A stretch of DNA of 64,000 nt from Tenacibaculum discolor (GTDB lineage: Bacteria > Bacteroidota > Bacteroidia > Flavobacteriales > Flavobacteriaceae): the NCBI RefSeq assembly GCF_003664185.1, contig NZ_RCCS01000004.1:372001-436000 (forward strand). The letters are read 5' to 3'. Every line of letters begins with the position of its first letter. Positions within the stretch are counted from its first letter, which is position 1. The notes beneath the pieces were generated by a model, which had not been told where the DNA came from, did no database searches, and saw nothing but the letters and a program-made list of their open reading frames with translations. Of this stretch, positions 62,465 through 64,000 are shown in pieces. Both the position numbers and the translations under genes were made by a program.

Positions 62465-63025
62465 TTAAACTTCATGGTATCTAAAACAGTCCGTTGTATG
62501 GTCATTTACCATTCCTGTTGCTTGCATATGCGCATAAATTACAGTTGAGCCAACAAACTTAAATCCTCGTTTTTTTAAATCTTTTGAAATAGTGTCAGAA
62601 AGCTCTGTGGTAGCCGGGACCTCTTCCCTTTTTTCAAACTTATTAATTATTGGTTTACCGTTTGTAAAATCCCAAATATATTTTGAGAACGACCCAAACT
62701 CCTCTTGCACTTTCATAAACAATTGTGCATTAGTTATTGTAGCTTTTATCTTTAGTTTATTCCTTATAATCCCTGCATCTTGAAGTAACTCTTCATATTT
62801 ATCTTCAGAGTATTTTGCTATTTTTTTGTAATCGAAATTATCAAACGCCTTTCTAAAGTTTTCTCTTTTCTTTAAAATCGTAATCCAACTTAAACCTGCT
62901 TGAAAGGTTTCTAATATTAAAAACTCAAACAATTTATCATCATCATATACGGGTACTCCCCATTCATTATCATGATACTCAATATATAATGGGTCATCAC
63001 TAACCCAAAAACACCTTTTCTTCAT
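62465..63025 (-). CDS. tag: DNA-3-methyladenine glycosylase I
   Basis: 186 residues. The Tag signature CFWVSDDPLYIEYHDNEWG opens the protein, and ETFQAGLSWITILKKRENF forms the helix-hairpin-helix core. The structural zinc ligands Cys and His are at both ends (C5, H18, and DHTTDCFRY). It removes 3-methyladenine from alkylated DNA. Monocistronic, divergent from a DUF6146 gene. Confidence 0.96.
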   Translation of the reverse strand: MKKRCFWVSDDPLYIEYHDNEWGVPVYDDDKLFEFLILETFQAGLSWITILKKRENFRKAFDNFDYKKIAKYSEDKYEELLQDAGIIRNKLKIKATITNAQLFMKVQEEFGSFSKYIWDFTNGKPIINKFEKREEVPATTELSDTISKDLKKRGFKFVGSTVIYAHMQATGMVNDHTTDCFRYHEV

Positions 63026-63081
63026 TTTCTATTATTTAATGCTGAAAATTACTGTTAAACAAGTTAAAAATCAATTAAAAA

Positions 63082-63097
63082 TGGAATAATTTTTGCA
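63082..63097 (+). promoter_or_regulatory. Possible promoter of the DUF6146 gene
   Basis: TGGAATAATTTTTGCA has GG and GC spaced as in sigma-54 promoters (TGG, then TTGCA). An AATTTTTG inside it is also one mismatch away from the housekeeping TAnnTTTG. The gene starts 28 bases downstream. Which sigma factor reads it cannot be decided. Confidence 0.35.
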
Positions 63098-63124
63098 CTT
63101 TTATAATTACAAATCATACTGATT

Positions 63125-63559
63125 ATGAAAACCTTACAACACATTATATTTCTTAGCATTATCGGAGTTTTGTTATGGTCTTGTAGTTCTACTCCTATAA
63201 AAAATGCTTCAAACACTCAACAAAAAGAGGAACCTGTTGTAATTGCTAATGATAGTTTAAAATATGAAATTATAATTATAGATCCTGGTTTTACTACCTA
63301 TTTAAACAGCATTGCTAAACCAGAAGGCTTTTATTCACAACAATATCTCGAAAATAAAAACCGCCTTTATGTAAATACATGGAATTATCGAGCTAGAAAT
63401 CCTCTACAATTTAATTCAAACATTTATGAAAATATAATTGATTATAGTCCGCACGTTGATTATGGTTATGAAGTAAACTATAAACTTTTTAATTATTTTG
63501 AGTTCGCACAACGAAAATATCGCATGAATTTAGGTTTAGGAATAAATCGCTGGAACTAG
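63125..63559 (+). CDS. DUF6146 family lipoprotein
   Basis: 144 residues, SPII leader ending LLWSC (Cys20). The conserved core YEIIIIDPGFTTYLNSIAKP, YSQQYLENKNRLYVNTWN and DYGYEVNYKLFNYFEFAQ matches the Bacteroidota family DUF6146, which has no known function. Followed by sppA after 67 bases. Confidence 0.8.
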   Translation: MKTLQHIIFLSIIGVLLWSCSSTPIKNASNTQQKEEPVVIANDSLKYEIIIIDPGFTTYLNSIAKPEGFYSQQYLENKNRLYVNTWNYRARNPLQFNSNIYENIIDYSPHVDYGYEVNYKLFNYFEFAQRKYRMNLGLGINRWN

Positions 63560-63595
63560 CAAAATCTTAGTAAAAAGGCGTCTTTCTAAAAACTG

Positions 63596-63603
63596 TATAT
63601 TTG
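63596..63603 (+). promoter_or_regulatory. Possible -7 element of sppA
   Basis: TATATTTG matches TAnnTTTG exactly, 23 bases before the ATG at 63627; no TTG at proper distance is convincing. Confidence 0.45.
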
Positions 63604-63626
63604 CTCAAAAAAATTAACCATACAAC

Positions 63627-64000
63627 ATGAAGTTTTTAAGAAATTTACTTGCCTCTATTCTTGGCTTTTTTATTGCCATTTTTTTACTTTTTGTATTCTT
63701 TTTTGCAATAGCTTCAATCGTCGGAGCTGAAGAAAAAGTTGTTGTAAAATCAAACTCGGTTTTAGAATTAGATTTATCAACTCCTATTAAAGATTATGCC
63801 CCAAAAGAAAACAACCCTATTGCAAAAGCTTTAGAATTAACAGATGAAAAGTTAGCTTTAAACAAGATTATAAATGCTATTGAAAATGCAAAAACAGATG
63901 ATAAAATAAAAGGGATAAGTATTAAAACACCTTTTATAAATGCTGGTATTGCACAAATACAAGCTATACGAAACAAAATTGAAGAGTTTAAAGAGAGTGG
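63627..64000 (+). CDS. sppA: Signal peptide peptidase SppA, 5' part only
   Basis: The first 124 codons are present. An N-terminal membrane helix (LLASILGFFIAIFLLFVF) is followed by SVLELDLSTPIKDY and a KIINAIENAKTDDKIKGISI helix, the usual start of the 67-kDa SppA protease of Bacteroidota. The Lys-Ser catalytic dyad would lie beyond the window. SppA degrades leftover signal peptides in the inner membrane. It is cut off by the right window edge. Confidence 0.88.
   Translation, partial: MKFLRNLLASILGFFIAIFLLFVFFFAIASIVGAEEKVVVKSNSVLELDLSTPIKDYAPKENNPIAKALELTDEKLALNKIINAIENAKTDDKIKGISIKTPFINAGIAQIQAIRNKIEEFKES

Overview
The window is a 64 kb piece of an AT-rich chromosome from a gliding-type marine flavobacterium (Bacteroidota, Flavobacteriia; Tenacibaculum-like is my best guess, but genus is inference). 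The evidence is an intact gldK-gldL-gldM-gldN set (type IX secretion/gliding motor), promoters of the Bacteroidota type (TTG or TTTG about 19-23 bases before TAnnTTTG), starts without Shine-Dalgarno sequences, many SPII lipoproteins with very short leaders, a LytTR regulator paired with a TPR sensor kinase, and flavobacterial families of unknown function (DUF4920, DUF6146, DUF983). Most of the window is core chromosome with little sign of transfer. Genes are packed in short operons on both strands and most are closed by clear hairpin-plus-T terminators.

Layout. 0-2.4 kb: the 5' end of coaX (minus), two identical tRNA-Phe genes each with its own terminator, a membrane-anchored EEP-family phosphatase/nuclease and a lysine-rich secreted protein. 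2.4-6 kb: gamma-carbonic-anhydrase-like hexapeptide protein and a LytTR response regulator/sensor kinase pair. 6.1-10.1 kb: secreted vWA protein, glucosaminidase-LysM lipoprotein, ACC deaminase-like PLP enzyme, and a membrane-bound winged-helix regulator. 10.1-11.5 kb is the only clearly accessory stretch: copies of a dispersed inverted repeat, a SMI1/KNR4 gene between two similar short motifs, and a zinc-ribbon gene interrupted by an in-frame TGA. 11.5-15.1 kb: ABC-F ATPase, DUF983 protein, FAD oxidoreductase.

15.1-23.5 kb (minus): gldKLMN, a ureohydrolase-fold protein that has lost most metal ligands, and topA. 23.7-30.3 kb (plus): miaB, a sigma-54 activator without receiver domain, an LptE-like lipoprotein, a TPR protein, secG and groES-groEL. 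30.5-45 kb: lipase lipoprotein, polyprenyl synthase, rlmN, queA, aroA, a MazG-type pyrophosphohydrolase, VOC and MFS genes, a possible 26-residue peptide, a cyclase-family protein, hemW, ruvC, adenine deaminase, pckA and DUF423. 45-52.6 kb (plus): saccharopine dehydrogenase-like protein, a Crp-like regulator, type II NADH dehydrogenase, an exported DJ-1/PfpI lipoprotein, a cobalamin riboswitch controlling metE, and a thioesterase. 52.6-64 kb: trmN6-like methyltransferase, a 43-residue membrane protein, mnmD (no ATG/GTG/TTG start; ATA fits homology), a CxxCH lipoprotein with a DUF4920 lipoprotein, ilvE, a thioredoxin-like protein, pyrophosphohydrolase/HAD/SDR genes, a Kir-type potassium channel, an M49 dipeptidyl-peptidase III lipoprotein, tag, a DUF6146 lipoprotein and the start of sppA.

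Taken together the genes serve housekeeping roles: tRNA modification (miaB, rlmN, queA, trmN6, mnmD), envelope and secretion (Gld/T9SS, LptE, SecG, SppA), protein folding (GroESL) and central metabolism (pckA, metE, ilvE, aroA). I do not see a CRISPR array, IS element, prophage or obvious multi-gene defence system. The items most worth a second look are the mnmD start, the in-frame TGA at 11140, the degenerate ureohydrolase, the repeat-rich 7.3-11.5 kb stretch and the tiny basic peptide at 38.6 kb.
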